DNA of 64,000 nucleotides from Gaiellasilicea sp963806955 (GCA_963806955.1 CAWDZG010000002.1:1054001-1118000), one strand, 5' to 3'; shown: positions 9,241-18,680, counted from the first letter of the stretch. Notes: generated by a model from the sequence alone, not told the origin. Numbers and translations are program-made.

Positions 9241-9535
9241 CGTCAGCTGGTACCTGATCGTCTCGGCGCTGCTCTTCTCGATCGGCGTCGCCGGCGTGCT
9301 CCTGCGGCGCAGCCCGCTGATCGTGCTGCTCTCGCTGGAGATCATGCTCAACTCGGCCAACCTCGCCCTGATCGCGTTCGCCCGCCACTACGGTGAGCAC
9401 GACGGCCAGATCTTCGCGCTCGCGGTGATGGCCGTCGCCGCCTCCGAGGTCGTCGTCGGCCTCGGCCTGATCGTCGCGATCGCGCGCAAGAAGCTCGACC
9501 TCGACGTCGACAGCCTGCGGGTGCTACGCGGATGA
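9227..9535 (+). CDS. nuoK: NADH-quinone oxidoreductase subunit K
   Basis: Small antiporter-like membrane subunit of 102 residues with three transmembrane helices, the family SLEIMLNSANLALIAF stretch carrying a membrane glutamate, and a second glutamate in ASEVVVGLGLIVAI. It starts at GTG 9227 inside nuoJ. Its TGA stop sits in an ATGA with the probable nuoL start. Confidence 0.94.
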   Translation: MRGPDVSWYLIVSALLFSIGVAGVLLRRSPLIVLLSLEIMLNSANLALIAFARHYGEHDGQIFALAVMAVAASEVVVGLGLIVAIARKKLDLDVDSLRVLRG

Positions 9536-11434
9536 TCGATCGGCGCCTGGATCTGCCTGCTCGCGCCGCTCGCGGGCGCGCTCCTGATCACGCTGCTCGG
9601 CCGCTCGATCTCGCGGACGGCGGCGGCGTGGATCTCGACCCTCTCCGTCTTCACGGCCTTCGGCGGCGCGGTCGCCGCGTTCGCCGGCCTGCTCGGCCGC
9701 GGGCACGAGGAGCGCGAGCAGCTGACGACCGCCTGGACGTGGCTCGCCACCCCGAACTTCCAGGTCGACCTCTCGCTGCTCGTCGATCCGCTCTCGGTGA
9801 CGATGATGCTGATCGTCTCCGGCGTCGGCGGCCTGATCGTCCTCTACTCGATCGGCTACATGCACGGCGACCCCGAGGAGCGGCGCTACTTCGCCTACAT
9901 GGCGCTGTTCGTGTTCTCGATGCTGATGCTCGTGCAGGCGGGGAACTTCCTGCTCCTGCTCGTCGGCTGGGGGCTCGTCGGCCTCGCCTCGTATCTGCTG
10001 ATCGGCTTCTGGCACGAGCGCCCGGAAGCCGTCGCCGCGGCCAAGAAGGCGTTCGTGATGAACGCGTTCGGCGACGCGACGATGGCGCTCGCCTTCTTCG
10101 TGCTGATCTGGCAGGTCGGCAGCCTCGACTTCGGCGTCGCCTTCGAGGGCGCAGGGCAACTGTCGAGCACGCTCGTCAACCTCGTCGCGCTCGGACTGCT
10201 GGGCGGCGCGGTCGCGAAGTCGGCGCAGCTGCCGCTGCACACCTGGCTGCCGGACGCGATGGAGGGCCCGACCCCCGTCTCGGCGCTGATCCACGCCGCG
10301 ACGATGGTCACCGCGGGCGTCTACCTGATCGTCCGCGCGCACCCGATCTTCGAGCTGGCGCCGTCGATCGCCGACCTCGCGGCCGGGCTCGGCGCGCTGA
10401 CGCTGCTCGTCGCCGGGCTCGTCGCGCTCGTGCAGACGGACATCAAGCGCGTGATCGCGTACTCGACGATGTCGCAGATCGGCTACATGTTCCTCGGCGC
10501 AGGCCTCGGCGCCTACGGCAACGGCATGTTCCACCTGATGACGCACGCCTTCTTCAAGGCGCTGCTGTTCATGGCGGCCGGGCTCGTGATCCACCACCTC
10601 GCAGGCGAGCAGGACATCCGCAGGATGGGCGGGCTCAGCCGCGTGATGCCGCGGACGTACATCGCGTTCCTCGTCGGCTCGCTCGCGCTCGTCGGCATCC
10701 CGCCGCTCTCCGGCTTCTTCTCGAAGGACTCGATCCTCGCCTCCGCGCTCGCGAGCGGCGGCTACGGGCAGTTGCTCTTCGCCGCCGGGCTCGCGGGAGC
10801 GCTCCTGACCGGGATCTACACCTTCCGGCTCGTCTTCATCGTCTTCCGCGGCGAGCCGTCGCCGCTCGTGGAGGAGCACGCCCACGGCCACGGGCACGGC
10901 GAGGGGCCGTGGACGATGACCGTCCCGGTGGCCGTGTTGACGCTGCTCGCCGTCGTCGGCGGCTGGGTGCAGATCGCGGGCGTCTGGCATCCCTTCGGCG
11001 AGTGGCTCGACCCGGTCGCGTTCGGGCGCGAGCATCTGGCTCTCGTCGAGCCGACCGTGACGCAGGACTACGTCACGAGCGCGCTCGCGGTCGCCCTCGG
11101 CCTCGCCGGCGTCGCGGTCGCGTGGCTCCTCTACGGCGCCCGCTCGCGGCCGGTGCCGCGCTACGCCGCCCTGCAGGACACGCTCGAGCACAAGTTCTGG
11201 TTCGACGAGCTGTACGACGCGATCTTCTTCCGCCCCGCCGTGCTCGTCACCGGCCTCTTCCGGCGCGGCGTCGAGGAGCCGTTGATCGGCGGCTCGATCG
11301 GCGGGGTCGCGCTCGGCGCCCGCAGCGCCGGCGGTGCCGTCGGCGAGTCCCAGACCGGCTACCTCCGCTCCTACGCCCTCACGATCGCCCTCGCGGTCGC
11401 CGTCCTCGTCGTCGTCTTCATCTCGGTGCGGTAG
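9532..11434 (+). CDS. nuoL: NADH-quinone oxidoreductase subunit L, 4-bp duplication at the 5' end
   Basis: The largest antiporter-like proton-pumping subunit, with HTWLPDAMEGPTPVSALIHA and many transmembrane helices. ATG 9532, in the usual ATGA overlap with nuoK, is out of frame with the rest. The direct repeat ATCGATCG at 9535-9542 looks like a 4-base tandem duplication: removing one copy gives an N-terminus MIGAWICLLAPLAGALL in frame and a 632-residue protein. Otherwise the first in-frame start is GTG 9797, which would drop the first helices. This is either an assembly error or a recent slippage mutation. Confidence 0.92.
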
Positions 11435-11443
11435 GCAACGGCG

Positions 11444-12874
11444 ATGACGACCGCCCTGATCGCCCTGCCGCTCGTCGCCGCTCTCGTGGTCTGGCTGCTG
11501 CCGCTGCCCGGCCGGGCCGCCGGCGCGCTGGCGCTGCTCGTCGCGCTCGCCGAGGTGGCGCTCTGGGCCGTGGCCGTGACCGGGTTCGACTTCTCGCAGG
11601 GGCTGCAGCTGCAAGACCGCCAGAGCTGGTTCAGCGACCTGGGGGTCTCCTATCACGTCGGCCTCTACGGCTTCTCGCTCTGGCTCACCGGCCTGACGGT
11701 CGTCGTCGCCGCCGCGGCGATCGGCTTCGCGACGTTTGCCGGTGGCGAGCGCGGGCGTGGCTACCACGGGCTGCTCCTCTTCCTCACCGGCGCGATCGTG
11801 GGCGTCTTCACCGCCCAGGACCTGCTCCTCTTCTACGTCTTCTTCGAGGCGATGCTGATCCCGCTCTACGTGCTGATGGGCGTCTGGGGCGGGCCGCGGC
11901 GCCGCCGGGCGACTGCGGTCTTCGTCATCTACACGATGGCGGGCTCGCTCCTGATGCTCGCGTCGATCGTCGTCTTCGGGCTCTCCCAGGGGACGTTCTC
12001 CCTGGTCGAGTCGGGCACGTCGGCGAACAACTGGGTCTTCCTCGGCTTCATGGCCGCCTTCGCCGTCAAGGCGCCGATCTTCCCCTTCCACGGCTGGCTC
12101 GTCGAGGCCTATCGCGAGGCGCCGCCCGAGGTGTCCGCGATCCTGTCCGGCGTCGTCTCCAAGGCGGCCGTCTACGGCCTGCTGCGGATCGTGATCGCGA
12201 AGTTCCCCGAGCCCGTCGCGGACTTCCAGGTCGCGATCCTGGTGCTCGCGGGGATCGGGCTCGTCTACGCGTCCCTGCTCGCCTTCCGCGCACCCGACCT
12301 GCGCTCGGTCACCGCCTACTCGTCGATGGCGCAGATGGGGCTGATCACGTTCGGGCTCTTCTCGCTCAACGAGCTCGGGGTCAACGGGGCGATCCTGCAG
12401 TCGATTGCGCACGGCCTCGTCTCGGCCACGCTCTTCCTGCTCGCGGGGATGGTCGAGCTGCGCGCCGGCACGAGCCGGTTCGACGCGCTCGGCGGGATGG
12501 CGCGCGGACGCCCGATCCTCGCCACCGTGCTGATGACGACCGGGATCATCGCGCTGGCCGTCCCCGGCTCGGTCGCGTTCGCGGGCGAGTTCCTGATCCT
12601 GGCCGGGGTCTACGGCGAGGGTTGGGGCTGGGCGGTCGTCGGCGTCGGCGCGATCGTGCTCGCAGCCATGTACATGCTCCGCCTGATCTCGGCCGTGCTC
12701 CACAGCGCCCGGGGTGGGTCGGTGCGTGACGAGGTATCCGATCTACGGCCGTTCGAGCTCTCCCTGCTGGTCCCGCTCGTGGCAGCGCTCCTGTTCCTCT
12801 CGGCGTGGCCGGCAGCCGTGTCCGAGCGCTCCTTCCCGCCGATCCTGGAAGACCAGACGGAGGCGGCGCCGTGA
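11444..12874 (+). CDS. nuoM: NADH-quinone oxidoreductase subunit M
   Basis: Antiporter-like proton-pumping subunit, 476 residues, almost entirely membrane helices. It shows the conserved LLLFYVFFEAMLIPLYVLMG helix with its essential-type glutamate, the KAPIFPFHGWLVEAYREAP channel motif and SSMAQMGLI. The C-terminus is slightly short for the family. It starts 9 bases after nuoL and ends in a GTGA overlap with nuoN. Confidence 0.95.
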   Translation: MTTALIALPLVAALVVWLLPLPGRAAGALALLVALAEVALWAVAVTGFDFSQGLQLQDRQSWFSDLGVSYHVGLYGFSLWLTGLTVVVAAAAIGFATFAGGERGRGYHGLLLFLTGAIVGVFTAQDLLLFYVFFEAMLIPLYVLMGVWGGPRRRRATAVFVIYTMAGSLLMLASIVVFGLSQGTFSLVESGTSANNWVFLGFMAAFAVKAPIFPFHGWLVEAYREAPPEVSAILSGVVSKAAVYGLLRIVIAKFPEPVADFQVAILVLAGIGLVYASLLAFRAPDLRSVTAYSSMAQMGLITFGLFSLNELGVNGAILQSIAHGLVSATLFLLAGMVELRAGTSRFDALGGMARGRPILATVLMTTGIIALAVPGSVAFAGEFLILAGVYGEGWGWAVVGVGAIVLAAMYMLRLISAVLHSARGGSVRDEVSDLRPFELSLLVPLVAALLFLSAWPAAVSERSFPPILEDQTEAAP

Positions 12875-14334
12875 TCCCGACTCCCAAGGTCGACTGGCTT
12901 GCGCTTGCGCCGACGCTGGCGCTGCTCGGCGCGTCCGGCGTCGCCCTGCTCGGCAGCGTGCTCGTGCCGTGGTGGCTGCGGCGCGGGTTCACCGCCTTCG
13001 TCGTCCTTGCCGGCTTCGTGACCGCCGGCGTGCTCGCGGCCGTCGTCTTCGACCGCAGCGCCGAGAGCCGGGTGCTGATCGCGGAGTCGTTCACGCGCGA
13101 CCGCCTCGGCGCGCTCGCGGCGATCATCGTCGCCGGCGCCGGCGCGCTCACCGTGCTCGTCTCCTGGGGCGAGCGGCGGCGCGACCACGCGGGCGAGTAC
13201 TACGCGCTCCTCGCCGCCGCCGGTGCCGGGATGGTCTTCTTCGTCACCGCGTCGAATCTGATGACGCTGTTCCTCGGGCTGGAGTGGTTCTCGATCGCGC
13301 TCTACGTCCTCTGCGCGCTCGACACGCACCGCGAGCGCTCGCTCGAGTCGGGGCTGAAGTACCTGATCGTCGGCAGCTTCGGCTCGGCGATCCTGCTCTT
13401 CGGCTCCGCGCTCGTCTACGGGGCGACGGGCGAGCTCGGTTTCTCGGAGATCGCCGCTGCGGCGGGCGGCGACGAGACGCTCCTCCTGGCCGGCCTCGCG
13501 ATGATCATCGCCGGGCTCGGCTTCAAGGCCTCCGCGGCGCCGTTCCACATGTGGACGCCCGACGTGTACGAGGGGGCGCCGACCTCGGTGACCGCCTTCA
13601 TGGCCGCGGCGACGAAGGTGGCGGCGCTCGTCCTGACGCTGCGGATCCTCGTCGTCGCGTTCCCGGCCCAGGAGGACGTCTGGACGGTGGCGATCGCAGT
13701 GATCGCGATCGTCTCGCTCGCCGTCGGCAACCTCGGCGCGCTCGTACAGCGGGACGTGAAGCGCCTGCTCGCCTACTCCTCGGTCTCGCACGCCGGCTTC
13801 ATGCTGATCGCGATCGCCGCGAACTCGGAGCTCGGCGGCCGCGCCCTCCTCTACTACCTGATTCCCTACGCGGCGATGTCGATCGGGGCGTTCGCCGTCG
13901 TCGCCGCGCGCGAGCGCGAGCTGCGGGCGCCCGTCACGCTCGACAACCTCGGCGGGCTCGGCTGGGAGCGGCCGTTCCTCGGCGCCGCGTTGTGGGTCTT
14001 CATGCTCGGCTTCATGGGGATGCCCCTCACCGGCGGCCTGATCGGCAAGTTCTACGTCTTCTCGGCCGCGTACGAGGCCGGCTGGTGGTGGCTCATCGTG
14101 GCCGGTGTGATCGCGACGGCGATCTCGCTCTACTACTACCTCGGCGTGATCCGGGCGCTCTACGCGCGCCCGGCAGCCGGGTTGCAGCCGGTCGTCGCGG
14201 GCGGGTCGCCGCCGCGCGACCCGCTGCTGCAGGGCGCGGTTGCGCTCTCCGTCGCGGTCACGGTCGGCTCGTTCTTCTTCGTGCAGCCGCTGATCGACCT
14301 CGCCCGCGACGCTGCGGGCTCGTTGCCCTTCTAG
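12871..14334 (+). CDS. nuoN: NADH-quinone oxidoreductase subunit N
   Basis: Antiporter-like proton-pumping subunit, 487 residues. Key features are FLGLEWFSIALYVL with the membrane glutamate, the channel segment AAPFHMWTPDVYEGAPTSV, the following lysine helix and AYSSVSHAGFMLI. GTG 12871 overlaps the nuoM stop. It is the last gene of the operon and converges on the small membrane gene at 14331 with a 4-base overlap. No terminator hairpin is obvious. Confidence 0.95.
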   Translation: MIPTPKVDWLALAPTLALLGASGVALLGSVLVPWWLRRGFTAFVVLAGFVTAGVLAAVVFDRSAESRVLIAESFTRDRLGALAAIIVAGAGALTVLVSWGERRRDHAGEYYALLAAAGAGMVFFVTASNLMTLFLGLEWFSIALYVLCALDTHRERSLESGLKYLIVGSFGSAILLFGSALVYGATGELGFSEIAAAAGGDETLLLAGLAMIIAGLGFKASAAPFHMWTPDVYEGAPTSVTAFMAAATKVAALVLTLRILVVAFPAQEDVWTVAIAVIAIVSLAVGNLGALVQRDVKRLLAYSSVSHAGFMLIAIAANSELGGRALLYYLIPYAAMSIGAFAVVAARERELRAPVTLDNLGGLGWERPFLGAALWVFMLGFMGMPLTGGLIGKFYVFSAAYEAGWWWLIVAGVIATAISLYYYLGVIRALYARPAAGLQPVVAGGSPPRDPLLQGAVALSVAVTVGSFFFVQPLIDLARDAAGSLPF

Positions 14335-14714
14335 CGGTCGCTCGGGCGGAGCGCGGCACGCACGGTCGGAGCCGCAGCCGTCGCGCTCACGAGAGCCTGC
14401 ACCGCGAAGATCGCCAGGGCGGCGACGACGGCGGTGATCCCGATCGCAGGCGGCGGCGCCTCCGCGATCAGCGGCGCGCGGACCGCGGCGGCGAGCAGCA
14501 CGAACGGCAGCGCCAGCGCAGTCAGCACGGCAATGCCCCGGTCGTGCGGGTCGGCGGCCGAGCCGTCGAGCACGTCGCCGAGGCTGCCGAGGGCGGCGAC
14601 CGCGACGACCGGGACGGCGGCGACGAGGGCGTAGTAGGCGAGCGCATGCAGCGAGGCGGCGTCGGCGATTGCGGCGCCGAGGACGAGCGTCACGGAAGCG
14701 AGGCGCATGGTCAT
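14331..14714 (-). CDS. Small four-helix membrane protein of unknown function
   Basis: I do not recognise the family. The 127 residues form about four hydrophobic segments (for example VTLVLGAAIADAASLHALAY and ALALPFVLLAAAVRAPL) with a short basic tail. The ATG at 14714 was chosen over an ATG two codons later. No ribosome site or TAnnnT element precedes it. It is convergent with nuoN and divergent from the metallo-hydrolase at 14762. Confidence 0.6.
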   Translation of the reverse strand: MTMRLASVTLVLGAAIADAASLHALAYYALVAAVPVVAVAALGSLGDVLDGSAADPHDRGIAVLTALALPFVLLAAAVRAPLIAEAPPPAIGITAVVAALAIFAVQALVSATAAAPTVRAALRPSDR

Positions 14715-14749
14715 GCCGTCGATGTTCGCCACCGGTGCGGACGGTCCTC

Positions 14750-14755
14750 TAGGCT
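14750..14755 (+). promoter_or_regulatory. -10 element TAGGCT of the UPF0173 hydrolase gene
   Basis: TAGGCT ends 6 bases before ATG 14762, the spacing expected when transcription starts on the A of the start codon. There is no ribosome-binding site in the gap. Confidence 0.55.
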
Positions 14756-14761
14756 CTCCGC

Positions 14762-15475
14762 ATGGCCACCACACTCACCTGGCTCGGGCACTCGGCCTTC
14801 CGCGTCGACAGCCCGGGCGGCAAGCGCATCTACATCGACCCGTTCCTGAACGGGAACCCGAAGTGCCCCGAGTCCGAGCTGGAGCCGGAGCGCGTCGACG
14901 CGATCTTCATCACCCACGGCCACAACGACCACGTCGGCGACGCGCTCGCCTTGGCGCAGAAGTTCACGTGCCCCGTGGTCGCGCCCGTGGAGCTCCGCGA
15001 CTACCTCCAGCTGCAGGGCTACGAGCCGGACGGGCCGCACGACCCGAACAAGGGCGGCACGGTCGACCTCGACGGGATCAAGGTCACGCTCGTGCACGCG
15101 CAGCACTCGTCCAGCTTCATGGCCGAGAAGGACGGGTCGTACGAGATCGTCTACACCGGCGAGCCCTGCGGGCTCGTGTTCGACTTCGGCGAGGGGCCGA
15201 AGCTCTACTTCGCCGGCGACACGAACGTCTTCGGCGACATGGCGCTGATCGCCCGCCTCTACGCGCCGGACGTGGCGATCCTGCCGATCGGCGGCCACTT
15301 CACGATGGATCCGAAGGAGGCGGCCCTGGCGCTCGAGCTGCTCGGCGTAAAGCGGTGCATTCCCTGCCACTACGGCACGTTCCCGATCCTCGCCGGCACG
15401 CCCGACGAGCTACGCGCGCTCGCTTCCGGCGTCGAGGTGCTGGCGCCCGAGCCCGGGGAGTCGATCGAGCTGTGA
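14762..15475 (+). CDS. UPF0173-family metal-dependent hydrolase (metallo-beta-lactamase fold)
   Basis: Predicted cytoplasmic metallo-hydrolase of 237 residues whose substrate is unknown. The zinc motif THGHNDHVGD lies near residue 60, and a later FAGDT supplies the bridging aspartate. Two further histidines, in GGHFTMDP and CHYGTFP, complete the family pattern. It is the first gene of a plus-strand group, and the next gene starts in a GTGA overlap with its stop. Confidence 0.88.
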   Translation: MATTLTWLGHSAFRVDSPGGKRIYIDPFLNGNPKCPESELEPERVDAIFITHGHNDHVGDALALAQKFTCPVVAPVELRDYLQLQGYEPDGPHDPNKGGTVDLDGIKVTLVHAQHSSSFMAEKDGSYEIVYTGEPCGLVFDFGEGPKLYFAGDTNVFGDMALIARLYAPDVAILPIGGHFTMDPKEAALALELLGVKRCIPCHYGTFPILAGTPDELRALASGVEVLAPEPGESIEL

Positions 15476-15741
15476 GGGAGCGCTGGTTCGGCGCGACGGG
15501 CCGGCGGGTGCCCGAGCGGGCGCTCGACGGCACAGTCGACCTCGAGGGCGCGCTCGTCCTGGACGACGTCGCCGATCCCACGCGCCTGCGCGAGGCGCAT
15601 GCCGAGGGCGTTCCCGTCGTCGTCCGCGCGGCGACCCCCGAGGAGCTGAAGGCCGCGCTCGCGCGGCCGGAGGTCGCCTGCGTGCTCGTGCCGACCGAAG
15701 ACCTGCTGACGCTCGACCTGACGGCCCTCACGTATGGCTAG
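15472..15741 (+). CDS. Short hypothetical protein (89 aa)
   Basis: No family recognised. GTG 15472 overlaps the stop of the UPF0173 gene and the 3' end overlaps the DUF1028 gene by 8 bases, so it sits tightly inside an operon, which supports it being real. The product is soluble, with an aspartate-rich middle and PEELKAALARPEVACVLVP near the end. That resembles a small alpha/beta domain, but I assign no function. Confidence 0.6.
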   Translation: MRERWFGATGRRVPERALDGTVDLEGALVLDDVADPTRLREAHAEGVPVVVRAATPEELKAALARPEVACVLVPTEDLLTLDLTALTYG

Positions 15742-16558
15742 ACCCGTCGCCACGTTCTCGGTCGCCGCCTGCGACCTCGAGCTGGGGCAGTGGGGCGTCG
15801 TCGTCGCGTCGAAGTTCCTCGCAGTCGGCTCCGTCGTCCCGTGGGCCGAGCCCGAGGCGGGCGCCGTCGCGACGCAGTCGTACGCGAACCCGCGGTACGG
15901 GCCGGATGGTCTCGCTCTGCTGCGGCAGGGGCTCGGCGCAGGGGAGGTCGTCCAGCGCCTCACGGATGCGGACGACGGGCGCGACGAGCGCCAGCTCGGC
16001 ATCGTCGACGCGGCGGGCCGGGCGGCGACCTTCACCGGAGACGGCTGCCACGAGTGGGCCGGAGGCCGCACCGGGCCCGGTTACGCGGCGCAGGGAAACC
16101 TGCTCGTGTCCGGCGACACCGTCGACGCGCTCGCCGAGACGTTCGAGTCCGCGACGGGGTCATTCGCGTCACGCCTGCTCGACTCGCTCGTGGCCGGGCA
16201 GACGGCGGGAGGCGACAGGCGCGGGCAGCAGTCGGCCGCGCTGCTTGTCGTCGAGCGCGACGGTGGGTACGCCGGCCTCTCCGACGTCCTCGTCGACCTG
16301 CGGGTCGACGACCACGAGGCGCCGATCGAGGAGCTGATCCGGCTCGCCGGCCTGCATGAACAGCTGTTCGGCCAGACGCCGCGCGACCGCTGGCTGCCGG
16401 TCGACGAGGGGCTGCGCGCCGAGATCGCCGACCGGCTCGCCCGTCTCGGCTACGAACGGCTCGAGGACTGGGCCGGCGCCGCGAACCTCGAGGAGCGCGT
16501 CGACGGGGACGATGCAATCGACCCTGTCGTCCTGACCGAGCTGAGGAGGAGCGAATGA
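15734..16558 (+). CDS. DUF1028 family protein
   Basis: 274-residue cytoplasmic protein matching the DUF1028 family (ATFSVAACD at the N-terminus, GVVVASKFLAVGSVVP, ATQSYANPRYG, AAQGNLLVSG). The family has an Ntn-hydrolase-like fold and no settled substrate. A C-terminal extension after LFGQTPRD resembles the small peptidoglycan-binding-like tail seen in some members. It overlaps its upstream neighbour by 8 bases and the cupin gene downstream by 4. Confidence 0.85.
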   Translation: MARPVATFSVAACDLELGQWGVVVASKFLAVGSVVPWAEPEAGAVATQSYANPRYGPDGLALLRQGLGAGEVVQRLTDADDGRDERQLGIVDAAGRAATFTGDGCHEWAGGRTGPGYAAQGNLLVSGDTVDALAETFESATGSFASRLLDSLVAGQTAGGDRRGQQSAALLVVERDGGYAGLSDVLVDLRVDDHEAPIEELIRLAGLHEQLFGQTPRDRWLPVDEGLRAEIADRLARLGYERLEDWAGAANLEERVDGDDAIDPVVLTELRRSE

Positions 16559-17181
16559 GCGGCTACCAGGTGGCGAGTCTCACCGGGATCGAATCCCTGA
16601 AGGGCCCGGGCAGCCTCCGCTGGACGCCGGTGCGCAAGCACTTCGGCGTCACCGCGTTCGGGATCAACGCCTACACGGCGACCGAGGTGGGCCAGGACGT
16701 GGTCGAGGAGCACTCGGAGGAGCGGCTCGGCCACGAGGAGCTGTACGTCGTCGTGACGGGGCGGGCGCGGTTCACGCTCGACGGCGAGGAGGTCGACGTG
16801 CCCGCGGGCTCGGCCGTCTTCATCTCCGACCCGAAGGTCAAGCGCTACGCACGCGCCGAGGAGCCGCTCACGACCGTGCTCGCGCTCGGTGGCAGGCCGG
16901 GCACGCACGAGGTCTCGGCCTGGGAGTACTTCTTCGCCGCCTATCCGAAGGCCGACGAGGGCGACTACGACGGCGCGCTCGCCGAGCTCGACGCCGGGCT
17001 CGAGCAGAGGCCGGAGCATCCGCCCCTGCTCTACCACCGCGCCTGCATCCTCGCCCGCGCCGGGCGGATCGACGAGGCGCGCGGCTGCCTGGACCGCGCG
17101 GTCGCGGGCGACCCGAACCTGAAGCAGTGGGCCGAGGAGGACGAGGATCTGGCGCCGCTACGCGTCTCCGGGGAGGCGTAG
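16555..17181 (+). CDS. Cupin domain protein with C-terminal TPR-like repeats
   Basis: 208 residues. A single cupin barrel covers about residues 50-115 (EELYVVVTGRARFTLDGEEV, then PAGSAVFISDP). The C-terminal third has two helical TPR-like units (GDYDGALAELDAGL and GRIDEARGCLDRAV). The metal-binding histidines are only partly present, so binding rather than catalysis is possible. The start overlaps the DUF1028 stop (ATGA), and the 3' end overlaps the convergent dehydrogenase by 24 bases. Confidence 0.75.
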   Translation: MSGYQVASLTGIESLKGPGSLRWTPVRKHFGVTAFGINAYTATEVGQDVVEEHSEERLGHEELYVVVTGRARFTLDGEEVDVPAGSAVFISDPKVKRYARAEEPLTTVLALGGRPGTHEVSAWEYFFAAYPKADEGDYDGALAELDAGLEQRPEHPPLLYHRACILARAGRIDEARGCLDRAVAGDPNLKQWAEEDEDLAPLRVSGEA

Positions 17182-17886
17182 GCCGGCCGCACTGGCCCGC
17201 AGCGCCGGCACCGGGTCGGCCTCGGGGCGGGCGACGACGAGCACCGCGCCGAAGCCCTCTCCCGCGAGCGCGCCGACGAGCAACTCGAGCCCGATCGCGA
17301 GCGCGAACGCTTTGTGGGACTGCGCGCCGCCGAACGGGACGAGCTCCTCCGGCGCTGCGGCGCCGCGGAGCACGTCGCCATAGGTGACCGCTCCCATCGA
17401 GACGTCGGCGACGAGTGGGCGCCCGTCCGAGCTCGGGATCGCGAGGGCGAGCGGATTCGTGCCGGCGAGCGGCTCGCCCCCGTCCGGGTGCGGAAGTCGC
17501 GCCGGCGAGGTGGCGGTGAGCGCCACCGCGAGACCCCCCTCTGCGAGCCGGCGCGCGTACCAGCCGAGCATGCCGGTCGGGAAGCAGTTCGAGGCGACGA
17601 CGACGCGAGCGCCCGCCGGCGGCTCGGCGAGCTGTGCCTCGACGATGGCGGAGAGCGTCAGGTAACCGAGCGCACCGTTCCCGTCCCAGCGCTCGTAGCC
17701 CGGGTCGGCGTGCAGCCGTTGCGGGCGCGCGTCCGGGTGCAGATCGGACAGGGTCTCGAGCCAGTCGATCCGCGAGAGCCCGTGTCCCAGCTTGCCGCGC
17801 GCCTCCGCGTCGAGGAAGTGGGCCGTCAGCGTCGCGGTGTCGGCCTCGGAGAACCCGAGTGCCGCGATCCGCTCTTCAGGCTGCAC
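17158..17886 (-). CDS. Ldh2/malate dehydrogenase family oxidoreductase, short form
   Basis: NAD(P)-dependent 2-hydroxyacid dehydrogenase of the family not related to classical MDH. It carries RGKLGHGLSRIDW (the GHG histidine is the catalytic-type residue), ASNCFPTGMLGWYA, GTNPLALAIPS and the DVSMGAVTYGD region. At 242 residues it is about 100 shorter than typical members, with compressed internal segments, so its substrate is uncertain. GTG 17886 overlaps the HAD gene upstream by 11 bases, implying co-transcription. Confidence 0.75.
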   Translation of the reverse strand: MQPEERIAALGFSEADTATLTAHFLDAEARGKLGHGLSRIDWLETLSDLHPDARPQRLHADPGYERWDGNGALGYLTLSAIVEAQLAEPPAGARVVVASNCFPTGMLGWYARRLAEGGLAVALTATSPARLPHPDGGEPLAGTNPLALAIPSSDGRPLVADVSMGAVTYGDVLRGAAAPEELVPFGGAQSHKAFALAIGLELLVGALAGEGFGAVLVVARPEADPVPALRASAAGLRLPGDA

Positions 17887-18640
17887 GCCTGCGCGCCGCC
17901 CACACGGCGGCTCCCGCCCCGAGCACGAGTGGGATCCCGACCAGCGCGGGACGCAGCCGCCTCACACCGGGGTAGGCGAGCTCGTCGAACTCGAGCACCT
18001 GCCAGCCGCGCTCGGCGGCGATCCTGCTCAGCTCACGGTCGGGGTTGACGGCGACGGGATGCCCGACCGCCTCGAGGAAGGGGATGTCCGTATGGCTGTC
18101 GGAGTAGGCGGTCGAGGCGGCGAGATCGATGCCCTCCGCCTCGGCGAGCTCCCGGATCGCGGCCGCCTTGCCGGCGCCGTGGGCACCCCGCAGCGAGCGG
18201 CCGGTGTAGACGCCGTCGACGATCTCGCAGGTCGAGCCGATCGCCCCGTCGAAGCCGAGCTCGCGCGCGAGCTCCTCGACGATCTCCTGCAGCGTTGCGG
18301 AGACGATGTAGACCGGTTCGCCGCGCTCCTGGTGCCGGGCGACGAGGTGGAGCGGCTCCTGGTAGACGAGCGGCTTCAGCACCGGCTCCATCGCGCCCGC
18401 GACGAGGTCGCGGAGGTCGTCGACGCGGAAGCCCTTCAGGATCATCAGCCCGTCCTCGGCCGCCTTCCTGACGGTCTCCGCACCTGCTCCCCGGGCCGCG
18501 AAGAGCAGCTGCCAGGCCGCGGCCTTGGCGAGCTGGCCGCGCCCGATCACGCCTCGCTGACGGAACGATCCGGCCAGCGCGAGCGCGCTCGAGCGCCGCA
18601 GCAGGGTGCGGTCGAGGTCGAAGAAGGCAGCGGCGCGCAT
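17876..18640 (-). CDS. HAD-IB family phosphatase
   Basis: 254-residue HAD hydrolase related to SerB-like and membrane-linked phosphatases. Motif I is FFDLDRTLL at the N-terminus, motif II is YIVSATLQ, and motif IV is AYSDSHTDIPFL. The C-terminal ALVGIPLVLGAGAAVWAARR is a likely membrane anchor. The start is ATG 18640, with TACACT 6 bases upstream. Substrate unknown. Confidence 0.82.
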   Translation of the reverse strand: MRAAAFFDLDRTLLRRSSALALAGSFRQRGVIGRGQLAKAAAWQLLFAARGAGAETVRKAAEDGLMILKGFRVDDLRDLVAGAMEPVLKPLVYQEPLHLVARHQERGEPVYIVSATLQEIVEELARELGFDGAIGSTCEIVDGVYTGRSLRGAHGAGKAAAIRELAEAEGIDLAASTAYSDSHTDIPFLEAVGHPVAVNPDRELSRIAAERGWQVLEFDELAYPGVRRLRPALVGIPLVLGAGAAVWAARRRAA

Positions 18641-18646
18641 TGTTCG

Positions 18647-18652
18647 AGTGTA
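18647..18652 (-). promoter_or_regulatory. -10 element TACACT of the HAD phosphatase gene
   Basis: TACACT ends 6 bases before ATG 18640. The gap CGAACA contains no ribosome site, so a leaderless mRNA is expected. Confidence 0.55.
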
Positions 18653-18680
18653 CGCGCGGACGTCGTGGCTCAGGTCGGCG

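Noticed and set aside
9524..12703. A 1059-codon minus-strand frame and a 1065-codon plus-strand frame over nuoL-nuoM
   Set aside because: Both overlap the correct NuoL and NuoM frames and show only low-complexity Arg/Asp-rich sequence.
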